A DNA stretch of 64,000 nucleotides from Pelargonium tetragonum (GCA_036897445.1 JAYMTL010000070.1:32788-96787), one strand, 5' to 3'; positions 1 to 14,720 are shown, numbered from the stretch's first letter. The notes: generated from the letters alone by a model not told the origin. A program made the numbers and translations.

Positions 1-2760
1 TTAAAAAATTTTTATTGCAAGGGCTGAGGGAAGCCGGCGCTTCACAAGTGGATAAGTAATAAAGACAACTGCACAGACCACTCATCCAAGAAATAAAGAA
101 AAACTTAGACTAGATTACTGAGTATCCTACTTATTAACAAGGAACACCTATTAAATGTAAATGAAAAATGACGAGACTGGAATTTGGGGTGCTTAAGTTT
201 TTACACTGGAGAAAGAGACAGCATTCCGGATTCCCTTTTGTACGAAAGAAATAGTCTTTCGTCCCCCTTGAGTATTCTATGAAAATACATTTTCTACAGG
301 GACTCTTAATATACATCTTTTTTCTTTTATAAAAGAACCAAAACTTCGAATAAAAATTTCTTGAGGGATTTTTAATCTAGGAAGTACTGAACTATGAAAA
401 GGGGTCCCCTCGCTTTCTGTACTCTGTTAACCGCGGAAGAGTAATAAACAGGGAATCCCTCTAGTAAAGGTAGGAATTTAGTTACAGTTTAGGGTTAGGC
501 TTTCAAGAAGAATATATCTAAGAAGGAAGGTCTGGTTGCTAAGACTAACAAAGCAGCAAGGACTGAAGAAAGGTTTTAGCCGCTAGGAAAGAGATTTTAG
601 GTATTTAAGGACAGTAACTCCAGGTAATAAAGATGCTGGGGAGTCTTAGCGAAAGTCATTCGTTTCTAGTAGTAAAATCTACTAGCACTATCGAAGTTAT
701 ATTTATATAAGGTAAGAACAAGGGGTTTTAATCAAAGCTTCTTTCTCAGAAAGATCTTTTTCTAAATCGAAAAGACTCTCTAATACAGGGGCGGTACTCT
801 AGAATTCCCTTTACTTTATTCCGGTGTCAAATCTCTAAGTAATTTGGGATAATTTGAAGTATAGGAATTGACAAATAAGGAATCTTTCTTACCTAATGGA
901 ACAAAAATAAGTCGATAAAAGGGTAAGTCATCTTTAGCTATAGGTACCTTTTCCTGCTAGGCTCTAATTAGTTTTCAAAAGAGACTGGATATGGATAAGA
1001 ACGGGGTTATTTTTAATTAAAAGTCGCGGCAAAGCACTTCTAAAAAAACCCTTATCATACTTTAACTTCGTTACCTTTAGTTCTCATCGGGGATTTTTTT
1101 GTGTTCCTTATGTTTCCAACCTCTTCTCTAAGGCTAAAATAATGAGTTTCCGGTAAAGACTAAGGAAGTCTAGCCGGTTAAGTTAATTTGTAATAAGGAA
1201 ATCCTCCCTTATACTGTTACTGTGTATTCTACCTAAAATCCAATTAAAGTAAGGGAGGTAAGTAAATGAAGTCAAAAAGTCTAGCCCCAACGACAGAAAG
1301 TAGGGAGACAGAATAAAGTCTAGTTATTTTCACTCAGGAAAGGTATTAATACGAGAGGAGGGGGTTATAAGGCAGTAGGTCTAGTAAGAGTCTTATATCT
1401 CTATTTCAATCTTTTTTGGATTCCTAGCAGAATTAGGTAGGCTATCTTGAGGCATAGAGTCATTCTACTTTTCATTACTCTAGAAGGAGCTTCGGGGTTA
1501 TCGCTTGGTAATGGAAAAGGGGTTAATCCGGGTCCAATAAAGCTTTAACTCTAAATTTTGTTCGTAATTTAACAATCTCTTCCGCTAAATTTCCGTTCTC
1601 GAGTTAGTGGGCCAGATTTATCAGGCACTCCTTTCAGTACCAAAAAGCAAGGCTTTTACCCCCTTTTTGATACTCTTTTAGGGCCTTATAAGAATTTTAG
1701 AGTCTCGTCCTAAGTTTTTAAGTCGTATAATGCTAGGTTTAAGTGAATACACGATAGAGTTTGATAATTTTAGTTTTAGTAGACGGGCACTGGGTATACG
1801 TATTTCCGTGGGTTTTACAAGACAAAAGATTCTCCTTAGAATTCTCTCTGATTTCAGTTAGCGAGTTCCCTTTCTTATCTTAGTGCGGTTAAACGGATTT
1901 AATAATAATACAAGTTTTCTGGACTAGAGGGGTTCTTTTTATAATCTATCTGGCTGGGAGCAAGTTTAACAAAGGAATTTTGTGCTACAAAGAGTTGAAA
2001 TTAACAGAGTAAAGTTGCCTGTTCCCTTGTTTCCAGGGTTCCAATTCCCGATAATAAAGACATTGGGGAGTTTAGTATAAAGAAAGAGAACTAAAGCTAA
2101 TAAAATTCAGTAAATGAAATCTAGGTTACTATCTATCTCTGTTCTGTATTGCTTACTTATTCTGGTAAGGGCCGACCAGGAATATGTAAAAAGTAACTTC
2201 TGTACTTTATTATAAGAGCCTTTTTCTAGAGTTTTTTTTACAAGCAAGTAATGTGTGCAGTATCTAATTAGTTTTCCGCTTTTGTATTCCGTAGTTACTG
2301 CAGCTTAGTCTTACAGTCTTTTCTATACTCTGGGGTTTGAACCGGAACCTTTGTCTTAGTATAGTTATGCTAAGGCTGGCTTTTAGGGGTTTTTGTAGTA
2401 TAACAGAGGAGGTGGAAAGGATTTTGTTAGTAGGGGTGTTTTCCGATTACAATAAGTTTTTATAGGATCTCTCAGACAAGAAAACAAGGACTTCACTTCG
2501 AGGCAAACCTAAGAACAGCAAGAAGTCTAGCTCCTACTATGATAGATAAAATATCTCTTCCTAAATCGTAAGACTAAGATCCTGATACAGACTAACAAAG
2601 CTACAAAAGTCAAGAGAATAAGAAGTTCGTGTTCCTATTGTGTAAGTAAGTTTATCTATAACTATATAACATTAACCTCCCTCTCTATGTTCATGTTCCG
2701 GTAAGAATAGTGTATAATCTATATATTTAAGGCAACTCCTCTCTGTAGCAAGAACTCCAA
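1..2760. other. Non-coding spacer rich in GC micro-palindromes
   Basis: I see no gene in this stretch. The only frame of 60 codons or more is a 60-codon minus-strand frame at 134-316, which resembles nothing I know and is expected by chance. The texture is AT-rich with frequent short G+C palindromes: GGATTCC at 228, GGGGTCCCC near 401, CCGCGG near 431, GGAATCC at 452 and GGATTCC at 1418. A short odd palindrome, CTTTCT-C-AGAAAG, lies at 741-753. No tRNA T-arm core, rRNA core or long repeat was found. Confidence 0.6.
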
Positions 2761-2930
2761 GTACAAGAAGAGTGCTATACCTTAACAAGTAAAAGAAGAA
2801 TGAATTTAGACTCTTATTCCATTACTTAACTAATAATAACTAAAACTTAATAACTAAAGAGTAATTAAACTACTGTAATATAATTACAACTAAAAGAGCA
2901 GTACTAAAGTACTGCCCTTTCCTGTTCTCT
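2760..2930. other. G-poor, A/C-rich island without GC clusters
   Basis: The plus strand here is A-rich with moderate C and T and very little G. It has repeated TAACTA/TAATAA/AACTAA-like words and none of the GG-CC micro-palindromes that punctuate the rest of the window. It ends at a perfect 7-bp hairpin (2898-2915). The minus strand of 29610-29995 has a similar texture. A change of composition of this kind can mark a gene, promoter or origin, but all reading frames on both strands close quickly, so no product is proposed. Confidence 0.35.
2898..2915. repeat. Perfect 7-bp hairpin with TAAA loop
   Basis: GCAGTAC (2898-2904) and GTACTGC (2909-2915) pair perfectly around TAAA. A pyrimidine-rich stretch follows on the plus strand. 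It lies at the edge of the G-poor island. A stem of this length can occur by chance in a window this size; its position at the boundary is the only reason to list it. Confidence 0.45.
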
Positions 2931-4802
2931 ACCCCAGCAACAATAACAATATCTGATAGAGTTATCGCTTGTTTACTTATGAGGGAGCCTAACTATGTAA
3001 AGTACTTAGGTTTGACACTTATTACCTTAACCACAAAGCCAGAAACTTTAAATATTTAAACTTCCCAGGGGGTATCCGGTGTAGAAGGAAGATATTTCCT
3101 ATAGAGGACTTTGACACTCCGAATATTCATTTCTACCTGGTAAGTACTAAAACGCATTGCGTAGAGAAAGGGTAAAGTTGCTTTGACTTTCTTATAAAAC
3201 ACGACTTGCATCTACTACCTTTCTTATTTATTACTTATTTATTAAAAATTGACCTTTAATTTGAGCCGGGTTTCGGGCGTTTATTATTATTATACAAGGT
3301 ATTACTAGAAGGGCGGCTCTTTCCCATATTTACTTACTTAGTTTCAAGAACAACTTATATACCGTATTTCAAAGATATTTTTTGGAATTGCAAAAAGTCT
3401 ATATCCGGAGGAACCTACACCATTCGAGTAAAAAGTAGCGATAGCTATAAATTAGTTTATAGAGTACTTTTAAGGTCTATTCTCTTTACATTTAAATAAA
3501 CGGGACATTATAATAGAGAGCTACTACGTTTCTCGTCCTTTTTTTAGGGTAGGGTCATTCTTTTTCAGCACTTTTTAGAATTCTGGTATTGAATTATAGA
3601 ATCAGGGATCTCTTACTTATGTGTTTATACCTAAGAACGCCTTAACTTTCTTATCCGTTGAGTAAGCAGGAAGGGAGACTATCTTATTGGACAAACGTAG
3701 TTACGATTAAAAAGGGTTGCTTACTGTGAATTTAGAATCGCCATAATCGTGGGTGCAGGGCTTTAACAAGGGAAGCCCGCTTCAGTAGATTTTGTTGATT
3801 TCCGGAACTTTTTGTTTAAGTTTATTCAACAAGGTGATTTACGGAACTCCGCAATTCGGCATAGAATACCCGAGTCAGAAACGCGCCCCTATTGATAAAG
3901 GTACGTAAGCGCCTTACCGGGCCGGGGTGTAAGGGAATATTTACGACCTAATACTTGTAAATAGAATCTTAATTATATACATCCAAATTCCGGCCGAATA
4001 GGTCAGAAAACACAATCAATTCTATGTAACTGCCCCGTCCAGTCAATACTAAAAGCCTTTCTGCCCTAGTCAAGGAGTCCTGGGGAAAAGGTTACAAAAC
4101 TTCTATATAGAACACTCTTGAATTCCTGTACTTAATTAGTGCATGAGTCTTCTTGTTTCAGGATCTACTGACTTGGATACTTTTACCTTTGCTATTAAGA
4201 AATAGAATTCTTTAGTTAAAGTAATTGCTTTGACTAACATCTGAAGTTTACAGCGAAGGGAATACCCTTAACCAGCTTCAAATATGGATCTGAGGACACC
4301 CTTTATTTAACCACCTATATAAATATACCTCTAATTGCTAATTGCAATGTACTCTAAAGTCTCTGTATAGCTTCGCGAAACAGGGAATCTTATATAAAAG
4401 ATTCTTATAACCCGCCTAGGAAGGACTTCTAGTATAATACTCGATTCCATCAAACTGACTTAAAAGACATCTGAATAAAACACCCCCAAAAACCCTACAC
4501 GTCTGTCTTCGATCTACTTCTAAATTACTAGACAGGGGTCTCTGAAAACTTACAAAACAAAAGGATATATAGTCTTTAAAAAACCTGTGACGATAAATAA
4601 ATAGATATCCCAATTTAAGTCTTAACTAGCATAAGGGATAGCTCTACGAGACTTGTGTCAGACGTAAGTAAAAGAACAAGTCTAAGATTTTGGAATAGGT
4701 GATATAGGAAGTTTTAGATTAAGGGAATTTCCTCCTTGTCCTTGTTATTACTGGTAAAGAGAGACTCTGAGTAAAAACATGTAGGGGATCCTAATCTTTT
4801 TC

Positions 4803-4818
4803 ATATATATATATATAT
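4803..4818. repeat. (AT)8 microsatellite
   Basis: Eight AT dinucleotides in a row, followed by a pyrimidine-rich stretch. A second, shorter TA run lies at 25083-25095. Such runs are common in AT-rich organellar spacers and carry no functional implication by themselves. Confidence 0.9.
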
Positions 4819-7800
4819 CTTTTCTCTCCTTAATTTACTACAGATTTTCTACCAAAGCAGAGTATCCTCGTTAAAATGGAAAACCCTTAGTGTACGCTTG
4901 TACAAAAGAGAGAGCTTATGAGTATATAAAATAACTAGAACTAAGTCGGATAATTTTGCGGGCATATAGAATGAAATCTTTGTTCTCGCGGAGAGCTAAG
5001 CGAAGCCTTAGGCCTATACCTTAAAGAAGTTTACGTATCCGAAAAGTTCTTACATTCAACCCCAAAATTACAAAAAAAAATAGGAAGAAAATCTATCAGG
5101 ACAGCAAGAACGGGTTCCTCTTCAGTTGTATATATAAATATATTGCGGATTTCTAAGCAGAGTTAATTATATGTAATAGTAAACTACGGAGTCTAGTGGA
5201 TTCTACCCAGGGAGTTTGTTACCGTATAAGTTAAGTTAGTAAGTGGAATATTATATATTGAACTAGTAGGTATTCAGATTTTTTATCGGAACAGGGTCTT
5301 ATAATATATAATATGTATACATAATTACTTTCTACTAAACCTTAAGTTAATTTGCCAATTCCTTTTTAAGAGGCCCTATTAGTTAAAAGTTCTTTGGGAA
5401 TATCCAGTTCAAGGTACAACTCAGTTTCCTAAATTATAAAGTTGAGAAGAAATTCCTAGTAAAACTAGAAAGACTTATACAAGAGCCTTCACTTCATAAG
5501 TTTTAAGGCCCGTTATTCAAGCAGGATTCCTCGTGGATCTCCCTTTTTAGTTCTTAAGGATTCGGGGGATATCTAATTTTAGGGTACTAACTAATTAAGC
5601 CCTCTCCTCTCCCAAAATGCTTTCTTTGTTTTATGGACTTTATTATGCATTTTTCTAGCAGCATCATTACTTATATGAGCTAGTTAGATACATCGCAATA
5701 TAACCTAAAAAATGCTAGGCCGCTGACTAAATCCTAATTTTTAAAAGGTATAATCCGCGGCTCCTTATATTTTGGATAACTCAAATTTACTCATTTCTTA
5801 AGTGGGTTACTTCCTGCGTTGGAGTTCTTACCTTATAGTAGGCTTCCCACCAATTCTGTAAAACCCTAAGACTTAATGATAAAATGTAAAAAGTTAGCTC
5901 GTAAGTCTAGCAGAACTTAATGAGGAACTCCGAATTTAGTTTCCCCTCCTTATATTGTGTACTCTCTCACAAAAAATTGAGTATTCTACTTGGCTATAAC
6001 CAGCATTTGGAACAGGGTACCTCCTGTCTCTTGTACAAAAGTGAGAATAAATATAGATAAAAAAATAAAGTAAGCAAAGTTCTATAAGTTAGTTACAAAG
6101 GGGTAAAAACTGAGATTTCCCCTTTAACTTACAAAGGCAGGCTTTTCTTTAATTTCTAAGATTAAGTGCTTTGTTACCCAGAGCTAAAATACGGAGATAA
6201 AAAGAGAACCTCTAGGATCCGTATGAAACCTGAGGAAGTAAATAACTTGGAGTCGCCGTTTTATGATTACAATGTAAACCCTATTTTTTTCTCAAAAAAG
6301 ACTTTTAAAGGATAACCCAGAGTATACTAGCCGCTGCGGTCTAAAGTTCAATTATATTGCTGAAAAGATTCTATATTCAAGATAAGGAATAAATTCACGT
6401 TTACTAGAAGGGCACTTACTACTTATTAAGCTTTCATTTTTATAAATATGATCCGCGTATTGGGGTCCTGGGTAAGCCAGACCTCTATAGAGCGCAGTGT
6501 TAAGCTAAAAACTCAAGAGTATCACTCGAACTCGAAAGTTGCCTGTTTAATAACAAGGGATCCTAAATTGAGTTTCAGGTTCTGCAAAAATAGAGTAAAT
6601 AATGACTAAACTACTAGAGGATTGCATTACACGAAAACGAAATTGACTAACATATAAATCGGTGTATAGAATTCTTAAACTCATTTTAGTAGAAATCCAA
6701 ACGACTTTGAGAGTTTTTTGTATTACAAGACTTCTAAAGCCGATGAATCCAGAGTGTTACTGTATTAAAGCTTAAAAAAAAGGACAAGGATTGTTGTATG
6801 GAGGGTCCTCCGGCAAGTTCCTTAACTAGAATAGTATATCTGCGGAAATCTTATAAGATTTAATAAATCTACCCCCTGACTTTTATAGGGGAGTACTGGG
6901 AACAAAGAACTCAAAACGTAAAATCTCTGCGAAGCGCTGTCTAGATAAAAGCTTCTTTATAAAGTAAAATAAGAGAGCTTCACTGCTATATTATATAGAA
7001 AGCTATTGAACAAATCAAACTTCAAAGTAGGATTAAATCTCTTGCTGTGCCATAGAACTGCTTCTTTAAACCTTTAACAAGATCCTTTTTTCCTATTTAC
7101 TTAACTAAAAAGAAAATCATCCTTTTCGTGACAGACTGCCAAATATTTTTGACTTAATAGCACCTGTTAGAAATCTCTATTAAACTAAATGTTACAAAAT
7201 TACATTAAATTCACTTGACTCCAAATTATTTGACATTCTTCAATCTAGGTATCCCTTGTAGATACAAATTAGCTTTGATACAGGAAAAATCCCTTATAAA
7301 AAAAATGCGAGCCACTAAATTTCATACCTCAAAGTGCAAACAAGATTTATCTTACATAAGTTGACATGAACTCGCTGCCTTATAGTAGAATACACTTAAA
7401 ATCCTATGCTTTCTGATGTATAAAAAGGAGGCTTTGTACAGTTTCAATAGCAAGAGACTTCTCATGGTTAATCCTACAGCTACTTTTTTGTAGAAATATG
7501 CGCTTTGGAACATATTTATATAGTAGGGCCTTCCTATGTATCATCATTTGGCTATTCCCCAATTTGAACTCTAGGGTTTGTTATGTAAGATATATAAAAT
7601 ATGGGTTGTATTCTATTTTCAGTTAGTTTTAGTGTATACTAATACTTTAGAGCTATATCATATAAGCTATAGGGCCCCGCCCAAAATACCTAGGAAACCC
7701 TCAAGGAGTTTCTTCTGGATTCTAGAAATAGAAAATATCTAATACCATATATTCAAAACTAAATCTAAGAAAGATGGAGACGCGTTTATTAGCTTAGGGG

Positions 7801-9638
7801 AGGTTAGAAAAGTTGTGCCTTGATTCGAAGCTTCTTCATATTACGCGGTCTTGCGATTGTATATATAGATTTTTGCTATCCGTTTCCATCTAATAATATA
7901 AATAAGACGCTACCTATACTATAGCACACGCGCTTTAAGAAAGACTAGTAAAAGTACTTACACTTAATAGATCCAGTGCAAGAGACAAAGAGTAGTAACG
8001 CAAAAAGATAATAAGATATAGGGAGCTCCGCCGGGGCTTTCGGCTTTACCACTTTTCTGAACAGTAACTCATTTTTGGCTTCAAAAGACTACTCCAGTGA
8101 CCGAGTATAAAAAAGTTCCATAACCTTTCTTAAAACCCAAGTATTTTAAAGTGGAATTTCTTTATTTTCTGCTTTTTACTAAGTAAGAAAGAGTAGTTTT
8201 AAGCTTGATTTTAGTTTTTTAGAGGCCCGCTAATGTAGGATCAAGTTCATAAGGTAACAAAGCTTTAAATTCCAAAAACTCCTTTACTACTACGAAAACT
8301 TATAAGGGAGACTTGTCAATTTCGAAGTAACTCTACTAAAAAACTCTTGACTAAAAAGCGCTAAAGGAAATGGAAGGGTGTCCTGTATCTTACATTTGAA
8401 ATATTTAATAAAGAGAACTACTAAACTAAGGATTCTTTCCAAGGCATTCGCTCTAACTTTACCCTTTTCTTCTATATTTTTACCTAAAGCCGGGGCGAGG
8501 GGCACCTTTTATAACCAAGAATTAGGATAAGGCGCAGAGCAATCGATAAGAATCGCACTAAATCCTCCAGAGCAATCCAGCTACTCTATTTATATAATTA
8601 TAACAAGCGGATCTCAGCACTCGACTCGCATATCTGCTATATATATAGAAGGAATCCTTATATCTCAACTACAAATTGTTTTGTCTGAAAGTGAAGAAAA
8701 TTTTATATAAAAAACCAGGTATATATCCCATAAAAATTTTTGTAATGCGTAAAATTTATCCAAGGTTTATATAGATTCTATAATATACCGTTAGTTATGC
8801 ATCTTTCTTATTTCTTGATCATGTTTTATCTTCTAAGAGTTCTGCCTCGTTCAGGGGAATCCCAAGAAAAGAGTAGCCGTAGATAGTAAAAAGCACCCTT
8901 GAGACTTGCATGAAAGAATACTAATTAAGTCTTTTCTAAAGTTTAAAAACAAGCTTACAGCCTATAAAAAACACTTTAAATACTCAGCCAGCTTAAGAAA
9001 CTCCCCCACGACCCCTTAGAGCTCCGAAAAATTTAGAGTAAAATCCTTAAAAATGAATTTAAAAAGGTAGGGCTTCTTTTATTCCTAATATTATAATGTA
9101 CGCAGTTCTCGAAGCTTCTACCCAAAACAAGTCGTATACTATGCGCTATTTTTATTTGGCTAATTGTTATCCTGTAAATTAATTTCCTATAAAACCCCTT
9201 TTTACAGGTTACTTAATTACTATCTTTAGCTTCTGACTAAAACTAGAATGTTTTTCTACTTAAAATGTGAACAATATCTAAAGAACATACCTACTCACGA
9301 TACTCGACTAGCTTTAACTTTTTGATATCGAATGAACAAGCTTAGCTCTTTATTAATCCTCTCAAAAATTTGGTGTGATAAGACTTTTAAAACAATACCA
9401 CAACTTTTTCTCTTTAAGATCTCGGAGAGACCCTTAGGATTGAAGAAATTGCGCTAATTAATTCTCTAGGCCACTGAATGGCTACGGAATTCAGGCAGAA
9501 CAGGACTCCTTTTTAGGGAATCCCGGGACCCCCACACTCTTTTTAACAACCTGGATTTTCCTTATATCTGCAATATATCTATTGAAGCCCGAAGAAAGCG
9601 CGTTATTAATATAAATCTTAAGTAGAAGGGGCGCTTTA

Positions 9639-9655
9639 CCCCCAGGTTTAGGGGG
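9639..9655. repeat. CCCCC/GGGGG hairpin
   Basis: CCCCC (9639-9643) pairs with GGGGG (9651-9655) across a 7-nt loop, AGGTTTA. An all-G/C stem stands out in this composition, and it belongs with the general class of GC clusters in the window. Confidence 0.5.
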
Positions 9656-12600
9656 AGCCGGTTTTGGTCAGTTATTTTTTAATAAATGGAAGGTGATTCT
9701 AAAAAGATTTGAAATCGCACGTTAAATGTGAAATGTGTGGGATTCCGTAATTCAGGGTTTTTGGGCTCATCAGGTACCCGGGTTAGATACTTACTTCCAG
9801 AAATAAAGAAATATATCGTACTAGACCCATGTTAAAGGAAAGTTTTTTTAGCAAACATAAACAAAATTGAATTATAACATCACTTCTACTAGATACCAAC
9901 AGAGGCTAAAACCAAACATCCACGAATTACTACATTGCTTTTTTCGAACGCTTACTTTTGATTTGGATCCAGACCAACGGTAAATCCTGTTATACTTATT
10001 ACCTAAAAAGTCTTGTTTGGAAAGAAAAAGACTTGTTCTGAGCCCTATTTAAGTTAACCTTAGTAGTAAGAAAAAGGGGATCAGGAGCTGTAACCTATTA
10101 CTTAGCAGGGAGCTTTATGCTTATAGTTGCTGTTGTATAAAACAAGTATCTAATTATCTTTCTTTTTTTTTGGAGGACTTCTGCATGTTGAACTTAAACT
10201 TTTTATTACCTTAACTCTTATAAAAAATCTTGTCCATAACATAAATAGAGGCACTGGAAACAGTTTCTTAAAAAAAGGTAGGACAGAGTTTGACTAAAAA
10301 AACTTAGCGAGTATCCCTTATCCTAGAAATAACTTGGGGACTCGCTAGCTGCTTTAGCTTAACAGGTTACTGATTTAAAGAGATGTAGATCCTTTGTTTT
10401 TATGATACGTCAAACTTAAGTCTTGCCTATACCTAGAAAGTCAAGCAAGTTATATACTAAAAAGTCTATAATATTTCCTAGAGAAAAAGGAAGCCATAAA
10501 CATAAAGATCTCTTTTTTACAAATTCTGCTTTTTTTACGGATTTAAAGCCCTAGAAAAGCAAAAAAAAACATTAACATTAAAAGTTTATCAACTACAACC
10601 CTTTCTCAAAACGCTCAGAAACCTTTTATTAATGATTAATGAAAACCGAAGTACTCTCCTGAGTTGGGTACATTTCGTGGATTTAGTGTGCCTTTTTAAG
10701 TATTAGAATAGCATCCAGGAAAGCCTTTTAATAAGAGATGCCTTATCTTATATTGCTGACACTCTAGATTCTCTAGGGATTCCTTTCTACTATATAAGCA
10801 AGTAGTGGTTAAAAATATTAACCTTCTTTAGCCCAAGTCCCGAAAAGTCAATTTTAGTAATATGCTATAATAACATAGATGCTTGCCCGAGTCCGGGTAG
10901 TTAAAGTTTTCTTTGTATAAGCCATAGTTTAAAGAGGCTTTAAGAAACAAATTAATTTCAGTACATTCCTTTAACTAGGAGAGATTTGACTTATTATATA
11001 TAAAGCTTCCCGATCCTTGGAAAATAATTTCTATTTTTTTATTTAGAATTTGTAAGATCAAGTTCAGTGTAGGATAGGAGAAAGTATAAAGAAACTCAAA
11101 TCAGGGGTGCTCTACTCCTTATTAAAATTGACTAGCAAGAGAGTGTTAGTTTTCTAAGTTGCTCACTGAATGACAGAGATTTGAATTCTACGTAGGATAC
11201 AAAGAATTAAATAAAATTCACCAATGACTGAATTCAGTAATTAACTAAAAGGATCCCTAGGATTAGGTATTAGAAAAAAAGAAAGGCGTCACGAACGGCT
11301 TATAATCCTGAAAGAAGGGGCGACTTCGTACCTACTTGGATATCCTTTTCGTTTATACAAGACAATATAACTCAGATATTTCTAGACAAGAATCTATTAG
11401 GATTAGAAGCTGATCCCTCTTTTTATTCATAATCCTTTCCGGGTTAGCGAGAGGGTTGGTTAAACAAGCTAGGGGGAGATTCCCTTTTATTTTATTAAAT
11501 TTCATAGACGGAGAAGAATCCCATAAGTACACTTAGGAATAGATTAATCCCGCTCTCTAAATGCAGTGTGTGAATAAAAGATTCTACCTTTGTAGCAATC
11601 CACTAGTTAATAAGAGATCTCAACAACCTTGTGTTATACTTTTCTATGGGAATCCCGCAAATCATAAGTACTATGCAAATCCGCGGGGTTAGAGTTGCAT
11701 TTTCTTCGGCAATTTTTTGGAGAATGTTAAAGTGAAATATGCAATAAAGAAAAAGTATGTTGTAAGAATTAAGATTAATTCCCTTTAAGGGCACCCATAA
11801 CGGGCCCTCTTTCTCATGCTAAACACTTTAGTTAATACCAGTAAATCAAGTCTCTCTTAGAAAGAAAAAGTCCTGAAACAGGGTTTTAGATTTTGTATTA
11901 TTAGGATTTTTGAGGAAGAAGTTTAAATAAAGTAACTTAAAAACGAGAAACTTTATAGGCCCTTGGTAGGGCAGCCCTTTTTCATTCGTTAATTTAGTGT
12001 TTGAATTCTAAAAGTTCAATAAACTCGGATTCGCTTGCTATAAACTTTCGCTTAATCTACTTATGAGACACACACCACCTCCTTGTGGGCTGGTGTTCTT
12101 ACCTTGACATAGAAGGCCCCTTCTTAAAGTAAAGAGAATTTCTCTCTTGATATAGGGGTTCATTTAAACCCTCGACTCCTAGTTCATTTTATTTGTTTCG
12201 TAAAAACTCTTAAAAAAAGTGCCGAGAGTGTTATTCCTTAAAATCAGTATAAACCCGCGGAATATAGGGACTTGACGATAATTTAAGAAGAAAACGGATT
12301 CGCTTAGTATATTCGAGCGGAAAACCCTTTCTTTTTTTACGTGTTTGTACTTTTTTTTAGTCAAATCTGGGTTGTGGACAATTTCCAATTTAAAGGGAGA
12401 GCAAAAAAAATAGAATTAGTGTTAAAGCTTTTTTAGGTATCCAGGGTTAGAAATATGAAAGAGTCTAAATTCACTATTTATGGACCCTGCTTGCACTATA
12501 ATTTTGACTGTTAGATATCCATCTTTTATAGAGTTCCCGTCAGTTGTATTAGAATTCACTAATGGAGGAAATGACAAAGCCTTTTTTTTAAGGGCGGAAC

Positions 12601-13769
12601 TCAAATCCTACTTGTGTTTACTTGCCAATACTACTGCTATATACTCTATTTTGAGCTCTGGTGTGTTATGTGGTTACTTATTTATAAATGGGTTGAATAG
12701 TCTGAGATTTGCAAATTATAAGATAATTAAGAACTTTTAGAAACTTTTTTTAACATTAGGATTAGTAAGATATACTTCACAAGGCACTGTCAAGAATAAT
12801 AAGAATTTAATATAGCTAAAAGGTAAAGCCCAGGAGCGGCGTGTTCCTATAACACTGAGGACAGTATGATATATAGTTTAGAATATGGGCATTCATTTTT
12901 TCGTTTTATAGTTTATAAAATTTCAATAAGGATATAAGAAAGATCCTTTATATGAATTATTTATCTTAAGATCTTTGGTTTAGTTTTTGTCACTTGAATC
13001 TTATCTGGGTATTTTACCCGAGCTATAACTCCTTCTTTATCCGTTTATTACTGCGTTCTTTAAACTTTAAAGGGATTCCTTTTTAGTAGGGTCCTTTTTC
13101 TTTAGCCGAAGTTCTCTATTGAAACCTAAAATGATACTAGATTCGAACTTATGCATTCTTATTATCTTATTATAAAAATAGAAATTGAATTTAAAATGGG
13201 TTAAGTATTGGCAAAAGATAGAGGGTGCTATAATGGATAGATAAGAAGAACGCGGGAAAGAAGAAAAAGGAATTTCTTCTATATAAGCAGCTGACTATAA
13301 AGAATTTTCTTTACCGTAATTAAGGAGAGTTTAATTACAGGTAGTAGAATCAAATTTTACTAAAAATTCTTAGGGAATTTAGTGTTTACCTGACGGGGTC
13401 CGTATAAGTATAGGAGTATAAGCATGAGAATGCTCCTTTTGAATAACAAGACGTATAGAAGTCCAAGTTTGTACTATATCCCTTACATTAACCTATCATC
13501 TAACAAAATTCTATAAAAAGGCGCCTCTTCTTATGGGCTTTACTTGTCGGAAGAAGGTTTATTTCCTATCGAAGCTATCCTCTAAAGTTTGACAAACTAG
13601 GAGCTAATCTATTCACACAACGCTATTGAGTGAGCAGAGAAAGCTAAAATCAAGTACAAGAAAAAGTTCAAAGATCCGTTAATAAAGAAATTTTAATAGT
13701 TTAGATTGCACTAGTAGAGGGCTTTGGTTTATGCTTGCTAGGAGAAAGATACTCCCATGAATTAAAGCC

Positions 13770-13793
13770 CGGGTTTAGGGGAATCAAAACCCG
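13770..13793. repeat. 7-bp hairpin with GGGGAATC in the loop
   Basis: CGGGTTT (13770-13776) pairs perfectly with AAACCCG (13787-13793). The 10-nt loop contains GGGGAATC, the core of the dispersed GGAATCC family. This is one of several places where that core is presented at the tip of a hairpin rather than forming the stem (compare 59611-59653). Confidence 0.5.
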
Positions 13794-14720
13794 CAATCGG
13801 AAATTCCCTTAGAAAGTCTTACCCCTAGATTAGTACGAATCGCTTTAGAATTCTCTATTATTTTTCTGTATAATAAAATTCCAGAATCTTTTAGGATTTT
13901 TTTTATATAGGGTAGCCTAAACGGAATTATGAAACTTTGATATTGACTATGAGAGTTCCTTTTGAAAATTTGTGTTAGTCTACATTTCTCTAGTTTTTAC
14001 AGGGGACTACCTTGCTTACTGTAACTCGTGAGTATCTATAAACCACATCAAAGTCAGCTTCTGCTTCTTAACCAAATTTCTTTTTCAGGAGTAGAGCGCA
14101 TAGATTTCTTATAGGCGCAGAGTTTTTAGTAAATAAGGGTAGGTAGAGCTTAGTCTAGAGTAATGATTACTTAGAAATCTTTACATTTTTATTAAAAACT
14201 TTTTAATGTTTAGTTTAATAGGGTAAAAAGGAAAGGGCGGTTACTAGGATTTTAGAAGGCATCCTAGATTAAAGGGTGGTTCTTTCTGGTAAAAGCCCTG
14301 TATTAGCCCTCGCTTTTGTATGTGACAACAATTTTTTTTATAAGAAAAAACTTGGAAAAAGTGTTCACAGTTTTAGTATTAGCTCCCAACTGTATTTCGG
14401 TACCGGGTCTCCCCTCTAAATTAATTTAAGCAAAATGAAGGCATATACACGTATACATTTTGGATCTTATTGCCTTAGTAAATTATCCCAAGTTACTCCC
14501 AAAGGAGCAGCCGGATCCTGTCGACTTTTCAAGGAACCCCGTTTAACTACTAAAAATCCCAGCAAAATCTTTTTTGGTTGAATCTGCGCAACTAAAAAAT
14601 CTGTGTTTACCTGACCTCTCGGTACTAGAATACAGGATTTATAACTTCTTTCTGGAAATTCTTTTTAATACTTTAAGCCGAGCTTTAAACCCAAATCTGA
14701 TTTTTTATATATAATATAAG

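Noticed and set aside
1349-1362. AATACGAGAGGAGG, similar to the sarcin-ricin loop core of large-subunit rRNA
   Set aside because: 12 of 14 matching positions is expected about 0.4 times by chance in both strands of 64 kb, and the surrounding bases do not form the expected stem.
13134-13160. TTCGAAT loop with a 4-of-5 stem on the minus strand
   Set aside because: No acceptor partner or D-arm; the stem needs a mismatch and a wobble. Single T-loop-like heptamers are expected by chance.
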